The notes under the pieces: generated by a model
Seen by the model: only the letters and a program-made list of their open reading frames with translations
Databases searched by the model: none
What the model was told of the DNA's origin: nothing
In this document: in pieces, positions 28,298 through 37,465 of the stretch
Layout: every line of letters starts with the position of its first letter
Position numbering within the stretch: the stretch's first letter is position 1
From: Polyangium sp. 15x6
GTDB taxonomy: Bacteria > Myxococcota_A > Polyangia > Polyangiales > Polyangiaceae
DNA: 60,371 bases
Assembly: GCF_029960785.1 (NCBI RefSeq)
Contig: NZ_JASBQE010000073.1
Location: 1-60,371 of the forward strand
Direction: 5' to 3'
Translations under genes and position numbers: made by a program

Positions 28298-31200
28298 TCA
28301 AGGCGTGGTCATGCACCGATCGAGGAGCCGATATCCATTGACGTGTGTCGCCGTCGTGAGCGTGCGCGACACCGTATTCCCGCTCGACCCCCAGCCCCGT
28401 TGGTAGAGCACGTCGTACGTGCCCGAAGGCACCTTCCCGCCGTAGGTGTTCGGGCTCAGCACGTAGACCCCGGGCGACTGATACTGGTAGCTGTAGCCGC
28501 CGAGCGCATGCGCGGCCGCCGTGTCCTTCGCCACGAGGTAGATGTTCGCGCCGTCGTAATCGTTGTTCGTCCCCGGCAGCGCCGCGCCGCCGAGCGTGAT
28601 CGTCCCGCCGACGAGCGACACCGGGATGTCGACGTTCAGCGTATTCGCGCCCGCCGAGAGCGTGACATTCGTTGCCAGGAGCCGATAGCCATTCACGTGC
28701 GTGGCCGCCGGCAGCGTACGCGACACCGTGTTCCCGCTCGACCCCCAACCTCGCCGGTAGAGCACGTCGTATACGCCCGCAGGCACCTTCCCGCCATACG
28801 TGTTCGCGCTGAGCACGTACACGCCCGGCGACTGATACTGATAGCTGTAGCCGCCGAGCGCATGCGCGGCCCCCGTGTCCTTCGCCACGAGGAAGATGTC
28901 CGCGCCGTCGTAATCGTTGTTCGTCCCCGGCAGCGCCGCGCCCGCCAGCGTGATCGTCCCGCTCACGCTCGCCACCGGAATATCCACGTTCAGCGTGTTC
29001 GCCCCCTCGGAGAGCGTGACGTTCGTCGCGAGCAGCCGATAGCCATTCACGTGCGTGGCCGCCGGCAGCGTGCGCGACACCGTGTTCCCGCTCGACCCCC
29101 AGCCTCGCCGGTAGAGCACGTCGTACACGCCCGCAGGCACCTTCCCGCCATACGTGTTCGCGCTGAGCACGTACACGCCCGGCGACTGATACTGGTAGCT
29201 GTAGCCGCCGAGCGCATGCGCGGCCTTCGTGTCCTTCGCCACGAGGAAGATGTCCGCGCCGTCGTAATCGTTGTTCGTCCCCGGCAGCGCCGCGCCTGCC
29301 AGCGTGATCGTCCCGCTCACGCTCGCCACCGGAATGTCCACGTTCAGCGTGTTCGCCCCTGCCGAGAGCGTGACATCCGTCGCGAGCAGCCGATAGCCAT
29401 TCACGTGCGTGGCCGCCGGCAGCGTACGCGACACCGTATTCCCACTCGACCCCCAGCCCCGCCGGTAGAGCACGTCATACGTACCCGCAGGCACCTTGCC
29501 GCCATACGTGTTCGCGGAAAGCACGTACACGCCCGGCGACTGATACTGATAGCTGTAGCCGCCGATCGCATGCGCGGCCTTCGTGTCTTTCGCCACGAGG
29601 AAGATGTCCGCGCCGTCGTAATCGTTGTTCGTCCCCGGCAGCGCCGCGCCCCCGAGCGTGATCGTCCCGCTCACGCTCGCCACCGGGATGTCCACGTTCA
29701 GCGTGTTCGCCCCCGCCGAGAGCGTCACGTTCGTCGCCAGGAGCCGGTAGCCATTCACGTGCGTGGCCGCCGGAAGCGTACGCGACACCGTATTCCCGCT
29801 CGACCCCCAGCCTCGCCGGTAGAGCACGTCGTACACGCCCGCGACCACCTTCCCCCCATACGTATTCGCGCTGAGCACGTACACGCCCGCCGACTGGTAC
29901 TGGTAGCTGTAGCCGCCGATCGCATGCGCGGCCCCCGTGTCCTTCGCCACGAGGAAGATGTCTGCGCCATCGTAATCGTTGTTCGTCGCCGGAAGCGCCG
30001 CGCCCCCGAGCGTGATCGTCCCGCTCACGTTCGCCACCGGGATGTTCACGTCGAGCTTGCTTTCCCCCGTGCCCACGACGACGCCCGTCGCGAGCATCCG
30101 GTAGCCGTTCACGTGCGTCGCCGCAGGCAGCGTGCGCGACACCGTATTCCCGCTCGACCCCCAGCCGCGCCGATAAAGCACGTCGTACACGCCCGCGACC
30201 ACCTTGCCGCCGTACGTGTTCGGGCTGAGCACGTACACGCCCGGCGATTGATACTGATAGCTGTAGCCGCCGATCGCATGCGCGGCCTTCGTGTCTTTCG
30301 CCACGAGGAAGATGTCCGCGCCGTCGTAATCGTTGTTCGTCCCCGGAAGCGGCGCCCCGCCGAGCGTGATCTTTCCGCTCACCACGCCCACCGGAATGTC
30401 GATGTCACCCGTGCCCGGGTGCGTGGTCATGCAAGCGCCGCCGTCGCAGCCGGCCGAGGGCGTGCCCTTGCAGGCGCCCTGCGCGTCGCACACGTCGCCG
30501 CTCGTGCACGAGATACCGTCATTGCAGGAGGACCCCGGCGACGCGAGCACCATCGGGAACGACTGCGTCGCCTCGTCACAAGCGCCGTAGCTCACGCACG
30601 GGCTGATGCTCACGGGCTTTTGGGGCACGTTCACGTGCACGCACCCCTCCGCGTCCGCGCCCGCCTGAAGCGGCGCGCAGACCTCCGCGCCCGTGCACCA
30701 CGCCCCGTCGTCGCAGGCCGCGTTGCTCGTCGTGTGCGACGCGAGGCCGCCCGCGCACGCGTCGACCGTGCACGCGATTCCGTCGTCCGGCACGTTCGTG
30801 TCGTCGTTCGTCGCGACGCACCCCACCGAGAGGTCACACGCGTCGTCCGTGCACACATTGCCGTCGTCGCACACCCGCGGGCTGCCGCCGGCGCAGACCC
30901 CCGCCTGACAGGCCTGGTCCACGATGCAGAGCGACGTCTGGCACGCCGTCCCGTTGGCGAGCGGCGTATGCTGGCAGCTCCCGCCGACGACCGTGTCGAC
31001 CGTGCACGGATTCTGATCGTCGCACATGGGCGTGTAGCACTGCGGCATCCCACCCACGACCTCGCAGGCCTGGTTCATCACGAGGCAGAAGTTCGGCGTG
31101 CACGGGTCGTCGGTGCACCCACCGCTCCCGTCGTCGTGATACCCCGGATCACACGAGCACACGTACGAAGCGCCCTCGCCCGCGCAGACCGTCTTGTTCG

Positions 31201-32185
31201 GCATGACGCACGGATTCGGCAAACACGGGTCCATCGTGCAGCCGCCGTTTCCATCGTCGTGATAACCGCCCGCCGTATCACACGAGTCACACGAGGCCCC
31301 GGCAAACCCTGCGTCGCACGTGCAGACCACGTGACCGCCTTCGACCGCGCACGTGCCATGGCCCGAGCAAGTCGACGGCGTGCAAACCTCGTCGATCACG
31401 CAGGCGCCGTTCTCGTCGTGATACCCGGGATCACATCCGCAGACCGGCGATCCTGCTTCGACGGTGCACACGCTCGCGTGCGGGGCGACGCAGGGATTCG
31501 GCAAGCACGGGTCCGTCGTGCAGCCGCCGTTTCCGTCGCTGTGATAGCCCCCCGCGTCATCGCACGCGTCGCACGCGCTGCCGCTCCAGCCGACATCGCA
31601 CGTGCACACGGCCTCGCCTCCCTCGTCGTCGCAGCTCCCGTGACCGCTGCACGTCGTCGGCAGGCACGTCTTATCCTCGACGCAAACGCCGCGCTCTTCG
31701 TGCGTGCCGGGCTTGCACACGCATTTCGCGGTGCCCGAGCTCCCGTCGCACACGCGATCGGGCGACATGCACGGGTCCGGCAAACACGGGTCCGTCGTGC
31801 AGCCGCCGGCCCCGTCGTCGTGGTAGCCGCCCGCGGCATCACACGACGCGCACGTCGCGCCCGCCCAGCCCTCCGCGCACGTGCAAACGGCCGATCCGCT
31901 CGAATCGTCACACGTCCCGTGCTCACCGCAGGGGTTGTTTTGACAGCTCCCCTCGAGCACGCATACGCCGCCATCGGGGTACGATCCCGGCGGACAGCCC
32001 GCGTCCGGCTCCGAAGCATCGGGCTCCGAGGCATCGGGCTCCGAGGCATCGGGCGTCTCGGTAACGTCTCGCCCGGCGTCGACGGGGCCCGGCGGAATGC
32101 TGCCGTCATCGCCGCAGCCGAGGGCCACGAGCGCGAGGAACACGAAGAGCGTGGGGAGCCAACCCGTCGGGGGGCGCGTTCGCAT
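28298..32185 (-). CDS. EGF-like lipoprotein with six tandem 118-residue repeats
   Basis: A surface lipoprotein of 1295 residues. The start is ATG 32185 with AGGA eight bases upstream (ATG 32194 also fits). Lipobox VALGC gives the lipidated cysteine at 24, followed by an acidic linker with three copies of DASEP. Residues 70-590 are very Cys-rich with EGF-like units (patterns such as CSGHGSC and CTCDVGWSG) and short repeats like DPCLPNPC. Residues 590-1290 are six near-identical units of about 118 residues, each with GTITLGGAALPGTNNDYDGA, a GGYSYQYQSPG stretch and YDVLYRRGWGSSGNTVSR, probably beta-rich Ig-like domains. A role in adhesion or matrix binding is likely but inferred. High repeat identity suggests recent expansion or gene conversion. 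Confidence 0.85.
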   Translation of the reverse strand: MRTRPPTGWLPTLFVFLALVALGCGDDGSIPPGPVDAGRDVTETPDASEPDASEPDASEPDAGCPPGSYPDGGVCVLEGSCQNNPCGEHGTCDDSSGSAVCTCAEGWAGATCASCDAAGGYHDDGAGGCTTDPCLPDPCMSPDRVCDGSSGTAKCVCKPGTHEERGVCVEDKTCLPTTCSGHGSCDDEGGEAVCTCDVGWSGSACDACDDAGGYHSDGNGGCTTDPCLPNPCVAPHASVCTVEAGSPVCGCDPGYHDENGACVIDEVCTPSTCSGHGTCAVEGGHVVCTCDAGFAGASCDSCDTAGGYHDDGNGGCTMDPCLPNPCVMPNKTVCAGEGASYVCSCDPGYHDDGSGGCTDDPCTPNFCLVMNQACEVVGGMPQCYTPMCDDQNPCTVDTVVGGSCQHTPLANGTACQTSLCIVDQACQAGVCAGGSPRVCDDGNVCTDDACDLSVGCVATNDDTNVPDDGIACTVDACAGGLASHTTSNAACDDGAWCTGAEVCAPLQAGADAEGCVHVNVPQKPVSISPCVSYGACDEATQSFPMVLASPGSSCNDGISCTSGDVCDAQGACKGTPSAGCDGGACMTTHPGTGDIDIPVGVVSGKITLGGAPLPGTNNDYDGADIFLVAKDTKAAHAIGGYSYQYQSPGVYVLSPNTYGGKVVAGVYDVLYRRGWGSSGNTVSRTLPAATHVNGYRMLATGVVVGTGESKLDVNIPVANVSGTITLGGAALPATNNDYDGADIFLVAKDTGAAHAIGGYSYQYQSAGVYVLSANTYGGKVVAGVYDVLYRRGWGSSGNTVSRTLPAATHVNGYRLLATNVTLSAGANTLNVDIPVASVSGTITLGGAALPGTNNDYDGADIFLVAKDTKAAHAIGGYSYQYQSPGVYVLSANTYGGKVPAGTYDVLYRRGWGSSGNTVSRTLPAATHVNGYRLLATDVTLSAGANTLNVDIPVASVSGTITLAGAALPGTNNDYDGADIFLVAKDTKAAHALGGYSYQYQSPGVYVLSANTYGGKVPAGVYDVLYRRGWGSSGNTVSRTLPAATHVNGYRLLATNVTLSEGANTLNVDIPVASVSGTITLAGAALPGTNNDYDGADIFLVAKDTGAAHALGGYSYQYQSPGVYVLSANTYGGKVPAGVYDVLYRRGWGSSGNTVSRTLPAATHVNGYRLLATNVTLSAGANTLNVDIPVSLVGGTITLGGAALPGTNNDYDGANIYLVAKDTAAAHALGGYSYQYQSPGVYVLSPNTYGGKVPSGTYDVLYQRGWGSSGNTVSRTLTTATHVNGYRLLDRCMTTP
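28310..30410 (-). repeat. Six tandem direct repeats of about 354 bp inside the lipoprotein gene
   Basis: Six in-frame units of about 354 bases encode the 118-residue repeats. Neighbouring units differ mostly at synonymous or single residues, for example Lys/Gly in AKDTK/G and Val/Pro/Ser before AG or SG in the second half. The two end units are the most different, as expected of unequal crossing-over within an array. It is not a CRISPR: units are long, coding, and have no unique spacers. Confidence 0.9.
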
Positions 32186-32867
32186 GGCGCGCATCCTATC
32201 GGCGTTCGTCCGGGCTCGGAAGGGCGAACGAGCGCCCGACGCGCGGCGACCAGCGGCCATGGAGCACGAGCGGACGGCGGCACGCCGTCAGAGCCCCCTC
32301 GCCCTTGATGCACCCGACGTGCTCGCCGCTGGGGTTTGCCAAAGCGACGAGCACGATCGATAGCGCATTGTCGCCCGGTCGCTCGTCATGCTGCCGTCGA
32401 TTGTCGTCGGTTCGGACGAGGCGCGCAGCAGATGGGCGCCGCTGTGCACATCTCGAGTCCATGCGCAAGCGGATGTTACCGCGCGTGGGCCGCTCGACCT
32501 CAGCTCCTCCTTATATGGAGCGATGAGGCTATGGGGGGTCGAGGAGGCCCCACCTCGTTGCGTGACTGAATTCGCTATGCGTGCAATCGACTTCGCGGCC
32601 GGCAAAGTGTCACGAACGGAAACTCTCCTCGTCGTTCTCCAAATTCCGATGTATATTGATTGCGCCCAGACGTCGTTGATTGAAAGACGACATGGGGGCG
32701 ACCCGTGAGGCCGTGGGCGCATCGACGCGCCCGCATGAATGGGCTCTCGTCCGCATGTATGCGAGACCTCTCGGGATCGGTCAAAAAGGATGAAATGGTA
32801 CAAGAGCGGCGCGGAAGACCGTGACGGATAGCTTTTCGCTGCGCTTTGGCGGCGATCAGGAGGACCG
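32186..32867. other. Long intergenic region at the edge of the lower-GC island
   Basis: A 682-base stretch between the divergent repeat lipoprotein and the 910-residue gene. By eye it is less GC-rich than the rest, with AT-rich spots such as TTATATGG near 32512 and TGTATATTGATT near 32651, which could hold promoters. Short frames on both strands show no family features and no ribosome site, so I do not call a gene. The only firm signal is AGGAGG at 32856-32861 just before ATG 32868. No clear terminal inverted repeats or transposase remnant was seen. Confidence 0.5.
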
Positions 32868-35600
32868 ATGCTTGTCGATTTCGAAAAATTTACGGGATCA
32901 CTGCCCTATGCAAGCGGGCTCTTTGGGATTTATCAGCCTTTGCTCGGCTGGCGCGCCAAGAACATGACGCGACGCTTCGGAAACAGCGTGAACTTCAGCG
33001 AAGCGGTCATCGCATACACGGCGTCGAAGATCATTCCGCAATACACCATCTCGGGCGTCGGTGGGCGGGAGCTCGAGCTCCAGAACCTCTCGGTGGGTAC
33101 CGTGACGACGCCCTACCGGATCAGGCTGCCAGCCCAGGTCGACAGCCACATCGCTCGTCGTGTGCTCGAGATGATCCGGTCGGAGGAGACGATCCTCACC
33201 CCGGAGACCATCAACTGGGCGGAATTCGTCGCCCCCGCGATCCTCGAGACCGAGCTCGCTACGATTCGACGGAAGCTCGCGCCAGCGCCCGGGGTCAACG
33301 CGAGCAGCCGCGAGGCATTCAGGCGCGCAGCCGAGCGCGAGTCAGTGATCGCCGGCGTTCTCGCCAAGCTCTATCAACAGAGCTCCTGGGACGTCCTGAG
33401 CGGGCTCTTCTTCCCGAAGACGACGGAGCTCGACTACGCCGACCTTTCAGGGGTTTTCACGATCCTGGCGGAGCCGGAGGAGGAGTTCGCTGTCGATGCG
33501 GAGATCAACCGTGCCGTGCTGTCTCCGGTCGGGATCATCCACCTGTTCCGCCAGTACTTCTTCGAGTTCGACTCTTTCCTCGGGCCCTCCATCCAGCACG
33601 TCTGGCTCTCGCCGGGCGCCGTCGTGGAGCTCGTCGAGAGCCACGCGCGGAGGGTCCAGACCGAGCGCTTTACGGAGATCTCTTCCGAGTCGAGCCAGAA
33701 GACCGAGGAATCGGTCACCGACACGGACGAGATCTCCGATGCCATCAAGGACGAGAACACCAACAACACGAAGCTCGGCGTCAGCGCGAACATCGACGCC
33801 GGCCTGGACATGGAGATCTTCTCCGCGCACGCCTCAGCGAACGTAGGCTACGGGTTCGACAACACCCAGAAAAAGGCGCGGGAGCAGCTCCACAAGCAAA
33901 CCCGGGCGCAAAGCTCGAAGATCACGAACGAAATCAAGAGGAACCACAAGACCTCGCTGCGCACCGTGACCGAGACGACGGACGTGTCGAGCAAGCGCTA
34001 CGTGCTCACGAACAATACGTCCGCGCTCGTGAACTACGAGTTGCGTCGGAAAATGCGGCAGGTCGGCGTGCAGCTCCAGGATTTCGGCACGCAGCTTTGC
34101 TGGCAGGCGTACGTCGACGATCCGGGGCTCACGCTCGGCGTCGCAGAGCTCGTCCATATCGCGGAGCCGAGCGACTTGGCGAACCTCCCCTTGCCGCAGG
34201 CGCCGGTGTACCTTGAGCCCAAGGTCGTCGAGACCACGGTCCCGTTCCACTACGAGAGAGCGGACGACAGCGAAGGTAACGAGATGGACGTCACCTTCTA
34301 CGAGGGCAGCGACGAGGAGGGCGGCACCGACAACAACGACAAGATCGTATGGCAGAAGGAGTACGACGTGTCACCCCCGCAGCATGGATACTGGCTCGAG
34401 AGCGTCCAGGTCACGCCACTCCACAGCGCGGTGTGCGTGGCGGAGCCGGAGCTGATCCATTCGGGGGGCAAGTTCAAGATCAGCCTCAAGCAGGTCAATT
34501 TCAACAATCAACCCTCGATCAACCTGGCGGTGAAGCTCAACTGGAACCCGCCGGACCAAAAAGCGCTCGAGGAGCAGTTCAACGCGGAGCTGGCCGAGCA
34601 CGAGCAAGAGAAATCGCGACTGGCCAAAGAGGCCTTCATCAAGGCCGCGCGGGAGCGCGTGCGGCTAGCGAGCAGCGTCGAGCCGCGTAACAGCGTCGAG
34701 CTCCGCGAGGAGGAGCGGGTCGTCGTGTACCGCAAGCTCATCGAAAAACTGCTCGACGTCGGTGTGGACCTGAAGAAGAACCCCACCACCCGGCACCTGA
34801 TGTCCGAGCTCGTGAGCGCCCTGTTCGATGTCGACAAGATGCTTTATTTCGTGGCGCCGGAGTGGTGGAGTCCCCGTCCGCACCCCGTGAAGCAATCGCT
34901 CGGCGCCGTCGAGGGCCCTGATGGCACGAAGTACGAAAAGATCACGCCCGACAACGCGGTGAGCTGGGGCGGCTCCGCCGAGATCGGGCGGGATGCCAAC
35001 TATTACATCACCGAGGACTCCCGGCCCGCGAAGCTCGGGAGCTCGCTCGGGTGGCTGCTGCAGCTCGACGGCGACACGATGCGCAATGCCTTCCTGAACG
35101 CACCGTGGGTGAAGGCGGTCATCCCCATCCGGCCCGGCAAGGAGCTCGATGCGCTGAAGTGGCTGAAGAACGCGGCCGTGGAGGGAGCGGATGGCCTCGA
35201 CGCGCTGTACCAGGAAGAGGTAGCTGGGGAAAAGAATGCCATGGCCACCGTGCTGAAAGACTATACCTGGCCCGATCCCGCCGACGAGGCCCGATATGAC
35301 GCGAGCTTCACTGGAGCGGACGTGACGATCGAAGATGCGCTGCGGTATCTGGCCATCGAGACTGCCAAGAAGCACGCGGATTCGAACGTCAAGACCGCCG
35401 GGATCATGCCGCTCGATAAGGTCTACGATAACGGCTTCGACCCGCTCACCGGCGGGTTCCAGGCGACGCCGGCGTCGGGCGAATACTTCAGGGTATTCGA
35501 TCAATGGGTCGAGGTGCTGCCCACGGATCAGCTCGTGGCGGTGCAGGTCGAGTACGATCCGGTCACGGGGAGACTGGTCACGCCGCCCGAAGAGCCCTGA
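32868..35600 (+). CDS. Large soluble protein of unknown type in a lower-GC island
   Basis: A 910-residue protein with no signal peptide and no membrane helix by eye. ATG 32868 has AGGAGG with a 6-base spacer, so the start is well supported. Residues 215-260 hold a hydrophobic, aromatic stretch (HLFRQYFFEFDSFLGP). Residues 260-375 are rich in Ser/Thr/Glu/Lys, with an alternating Ala/Gly segment (around 303-330) that could form a beta-hairpin, then amphipathic helices. Residues 376-430 (VNYELRRKMRQVGVQ onwards) look like a conserved core. The second half has mixed alpha/beta character plus a 590-650 helical region. No catalytic motif is seen; a secreted effector, a pore-forming toxin or a scaffold are all possible. 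GC is lower than its neighbours (about 62% by eye), which suggests transfer. It is followed 188 bases later by the hydrolase-like gene. Confidence 0.8.
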   Translation: MLVDFEKFTGSLPYASGLFGIYQPLLGWRAKNMTRRFGNSVNFSEAVIAYTASKIIPQYTISGVGGRELELQNLSVGTVTTPYRIRLPAQVDSHIARRVLEMIRSEETILTPETINWAEFVAPAILETELATIRRKLAPAPGVNASSREAFRRAAERESVIAGVLAKLYQQSSWDVLSGLFFPKTTELDYADLSGVFTILAEPEEEFAVDAEINRAVLSPVGIIHLFRQYFFEFDSFLGPSIQHVWLSPGAVVELVESHARRVQTERFTEISSESSQKTEESVTDTDEISDAIKDENTNNTKLGVSANIDAGLDMEIFSAHASANVGYGFDNTQKKAREQLHKQTRAQSSKITNEIKRNHKTSLRTVTETTDVSSKRYVLTNNTSALVNYELRRKMRQVGVQLQDFGTQLCWQAYVDDPGLTLGVAELVHIAEPSDLANLPLPQAPVYLEPKVVETTVPFHYERADDSEGNEMDVTFYEGSDEEGGTDNNDKIVWQKEYDVSPPQHGYWLESVQVTPLHSAVCVAEPELIHSGGKFKISLKQVNFNNQPSINLAVKLNWNPPDQKALEEQFNAELAEHEQEKSRLAKEAFIKAARERVRLASSVEPRNSVELREEERVVVYRKLIEKLLDVGVDLKKNPTTRHLMSELVSALFDVDKMLYFVAPEWWSPRPHPVKQSLGAVEGPDGTKYEKITPDNAVSWGGSAEIGRDANYYITEDSRPAKLGSSLGWLLQLDGDTMRNAFLNAPWVKAVIPIRPGKELDALKWLKNAAVEGADGLDALYQEEVAGEKNAMATVLKDYTWPDPADEARYDASFTGADVTIEDALRYLAIETAKKHADSNVKTAGIMPLDKVYDNGFDPLTGGFQATPASGEYFRVFDQWVEVLPTDQLVAVQVEYDPVTGRLVTPPEEP

Positions 35601-35788
35601 CGGGCAGGCATGAGAGGGTCGCCCCGGCCGACGTGGATGTCTGCGTCGGCCGGGGTCACCCGGGTTCATTCGTGATGTGTGCTGGGTGCAGCTCCATGTG
35701 TCCGCTCGTGGCGGGACGGCACAGCAACATTCGATACCTGGCAGCAGAGCAGGGGACATCGGGAAACCAGAAAAGGGACGGTCAAAGC

Positions 35789-37438
35789 ATGGCTACCACG
35801 CTGAAGGTCATGGTGTTCGATGTGGATAATAGGCCGGTAGAGAAGTGCAAGGTCGATGCCGGCGTTTGGCACAGCGAGCTAAGTTCGCTCGCCCTGAATT
35901 CCAGACCCAACGAATTTATAAAGACTGACATGCCCGAGCCTCTGCCCAATGAAACTTGGACGATCAAGGCTACCCATCCGGACTACTTCGAGGAGTCCAC
36001 AGATTTCAATCCCTCGAACCCGGCCTTGTGGACGAACCCCACCTGCAACGTCACGCGCACCGGAAGTGAGCTTTGGGTAAAGTTCATTCTGGGCCGAATG
36101 AAGTTGGCGCAGCGCAGTCAGCTCAAAGCCATCACCCCTGCAGACCTTTCAAACCTTTCAAACCTCAAAACCTCCCCGGATGGCGTGCTCATGGACGGGC
36201 CGCGAGAAACTTTTAGATACAAGGACTTGTTTGATGGCGAAAGGACCGACTTCATAAGGCTGAACGATCCAATCCTTCGCGACCCAACGGAAGACGCCTG
36301 GAAACGGCTTAATGCTGGGCCATCCCCAGAGTATCCGCACCCGAACCCGTCGAAGGAGGGCCATTTTCGCTGGCTGGAGTTCGGCCCCGGAAAACGTAAG
36401 TACCTGGTTGCGATCTGGGTGCCGAAGGCATACTTTACACAGCCGACCACCAAATTTGATTTCATCGTCATGCAGAGCCCGACTACCAAGGGGAAGACGA
36501 GACCAGACGATGGTTATGCGCTAAAACCACACCACACATACCCATACGGCCTAAATGATCCCACGTTCACGAAGAGAAAGACGGCGCATCAGCCCTTCCT
36601 GTCAACTCTGGGGCAGGAATATCTATTTGAGCGTCTCAACCTCACGCCTCAGCTCATCGCCGCGAACAGGAAAGCTATCATCGTCTTGCCCATCAATAAC
36701 TATGGCGACTGGGGGCCGTTCACGAACACGCCGGGTGTCCACCGCATGCTGCTTGAAATTGCACATCTGACGCACAAGCACTTCAACGGCAGCCTCGAAG
36801 GAATGTACCCAATCGCACGCAAACACAATTCCATTCCCGCGATCGGCCGAGTCGTTGTCGCAGGCTATAGCGAAGGAACGGAACCGTTGTTGGGTCTCTT
36901 CAGGCCGATACCGGAGAACCTCGACCCGCTTGTGTCCGTTCGCGACAAAAGCAAATTCGGTGAATTGTGGAAGGAACTCTGGGATCTGGATCTGAGCCTT
37001 GGCGGCCCGGATGGCTTCAAGCACTGGATAGGAAATAATTTCTTGCCATTTTTGCGTGGCGGCGAAGGCCGACGCCTCAGGATGTACCACTCCGAGTATA
37101 CCGCAGGTAAGTGGCGACCCACGTTGGATCCAACTCTTTCGGAACTCATACCTGCAAAGGAAGCAGAGCGTCGTAAGTTTGGGAGAACGGTCTTCGACGC
37201 TGCTGGCGGTATCCTGGCGGAGGAATACCAGGGCAAGTACGCGAAGAGAGATGGACACTGGTCCGTGGTCTATTTATCTTATGACTACTTGAAGCCGAAG
37301 ACCCATCCCGTAACAAGCCCCGAGTATCCGGATGGCGACAACGGAAAAGCGCACGCGTTCATAGCCAATACCGCGCTCGGGCATGCGGCCCTCGTCAGCA
37401 ACCTCGACTTCCTGCGGCCTCCTGGGTCTTCCCCGTAA
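35789..37438 (+). CDS. Alpha/beta-hydrolase-like protein with N-terminal beta domain (possible effector)
   Basis: A 549-residue protein in the most AT-rich part of the window (about 52-55% GC by eye, against about 70% around it). Residues 5-100 look like a beta-sandwich of the carboxypeptidase-regulatory type (KVMVFDVDNRPV, then ATHPDYFEES). The core has VVVAGYSEGTEP at 355-366, a nucleophile-elbow GxSxG with S361, and a late histidine in the GKAHAFI or LGHAAL stretch, as in lipases and esterases; the acid residue is not identified. ATG 35789 is chosen by the start of the beta domain; the ribosome site is weak (GGGACGG). Function is inferred as hydrolase. It may act with the 910-residue protein as a two-gene unit. 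Confidence 0.75.
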   Translation: MATTLKVMVFDVDNRPVEKCKVDAGVWHSELSSLALNSRPNEFIKTDMPEPLPNETWTIKATHPDYFEESTDFNPSNPALWTNPTCNVTRTGSELWVKFILGRMKLAQRSQLKAITPADLSNLSNLKTSPDGVLMDGPRETFRYKDLFDGERTDFIRLNDPILRDPTEDAWKRLNAGPSPEYPHPNPSKEGHFRWLEFGPGKRKYLVAIWVPKAYFTQPTTKFDFIVMQSPTTKGKTRPDDGYALKPHHTYPYGLNDPTFTKRKTAHQPFLSTLGQEYLFERLNLTPQLIAANRKAIIVLPINNYGDWGPFTNTPGVHRMLLEIAHLTHKHFNGSLEGMYPIARKHNSIPAIGRVVVAGYSEGTEPLLGLFRPIPENLDPLVSVRDKSKFGELWKELWDLDLSLGGPDGFKHWIGNNFLPFLRGGEGRRLRMYHSEYTAGKWRPTLDPTLSELIPAKEAERRKFGRTVFDAAGGILAEEYQGKYAKRDGHWSVVYLSYDYLKPKTHPVTSPEYPDGDNGKAHAFIANTALGHAALVSNLDFLRPPGSSP

Positions 37439-37465
37439 AACTGCGGGTGGCCCGGTCGCAGGGCG

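Noticed and set aside
28310-30410. Regular repeats that could be taken for a CRISPR array
   Set aside because: Units are about 354 bases, coding throughout and without unique spacers.
28070-32308. A 1412-residue plus-strand frame with repeats
   Set aside because: Mirror of the EGF-repeat lipoprotein gene; the minus-strand reading has a signal peptide, EGF-like cysteines and a ribosome site, the plus strand none.
32288-32803. Short frames on both strands in the intergenic gap, considered as a transposase remnant
   Set aside because: No DDE-type or other transposase motif, no terminal inverted repeats and no ribosome site.
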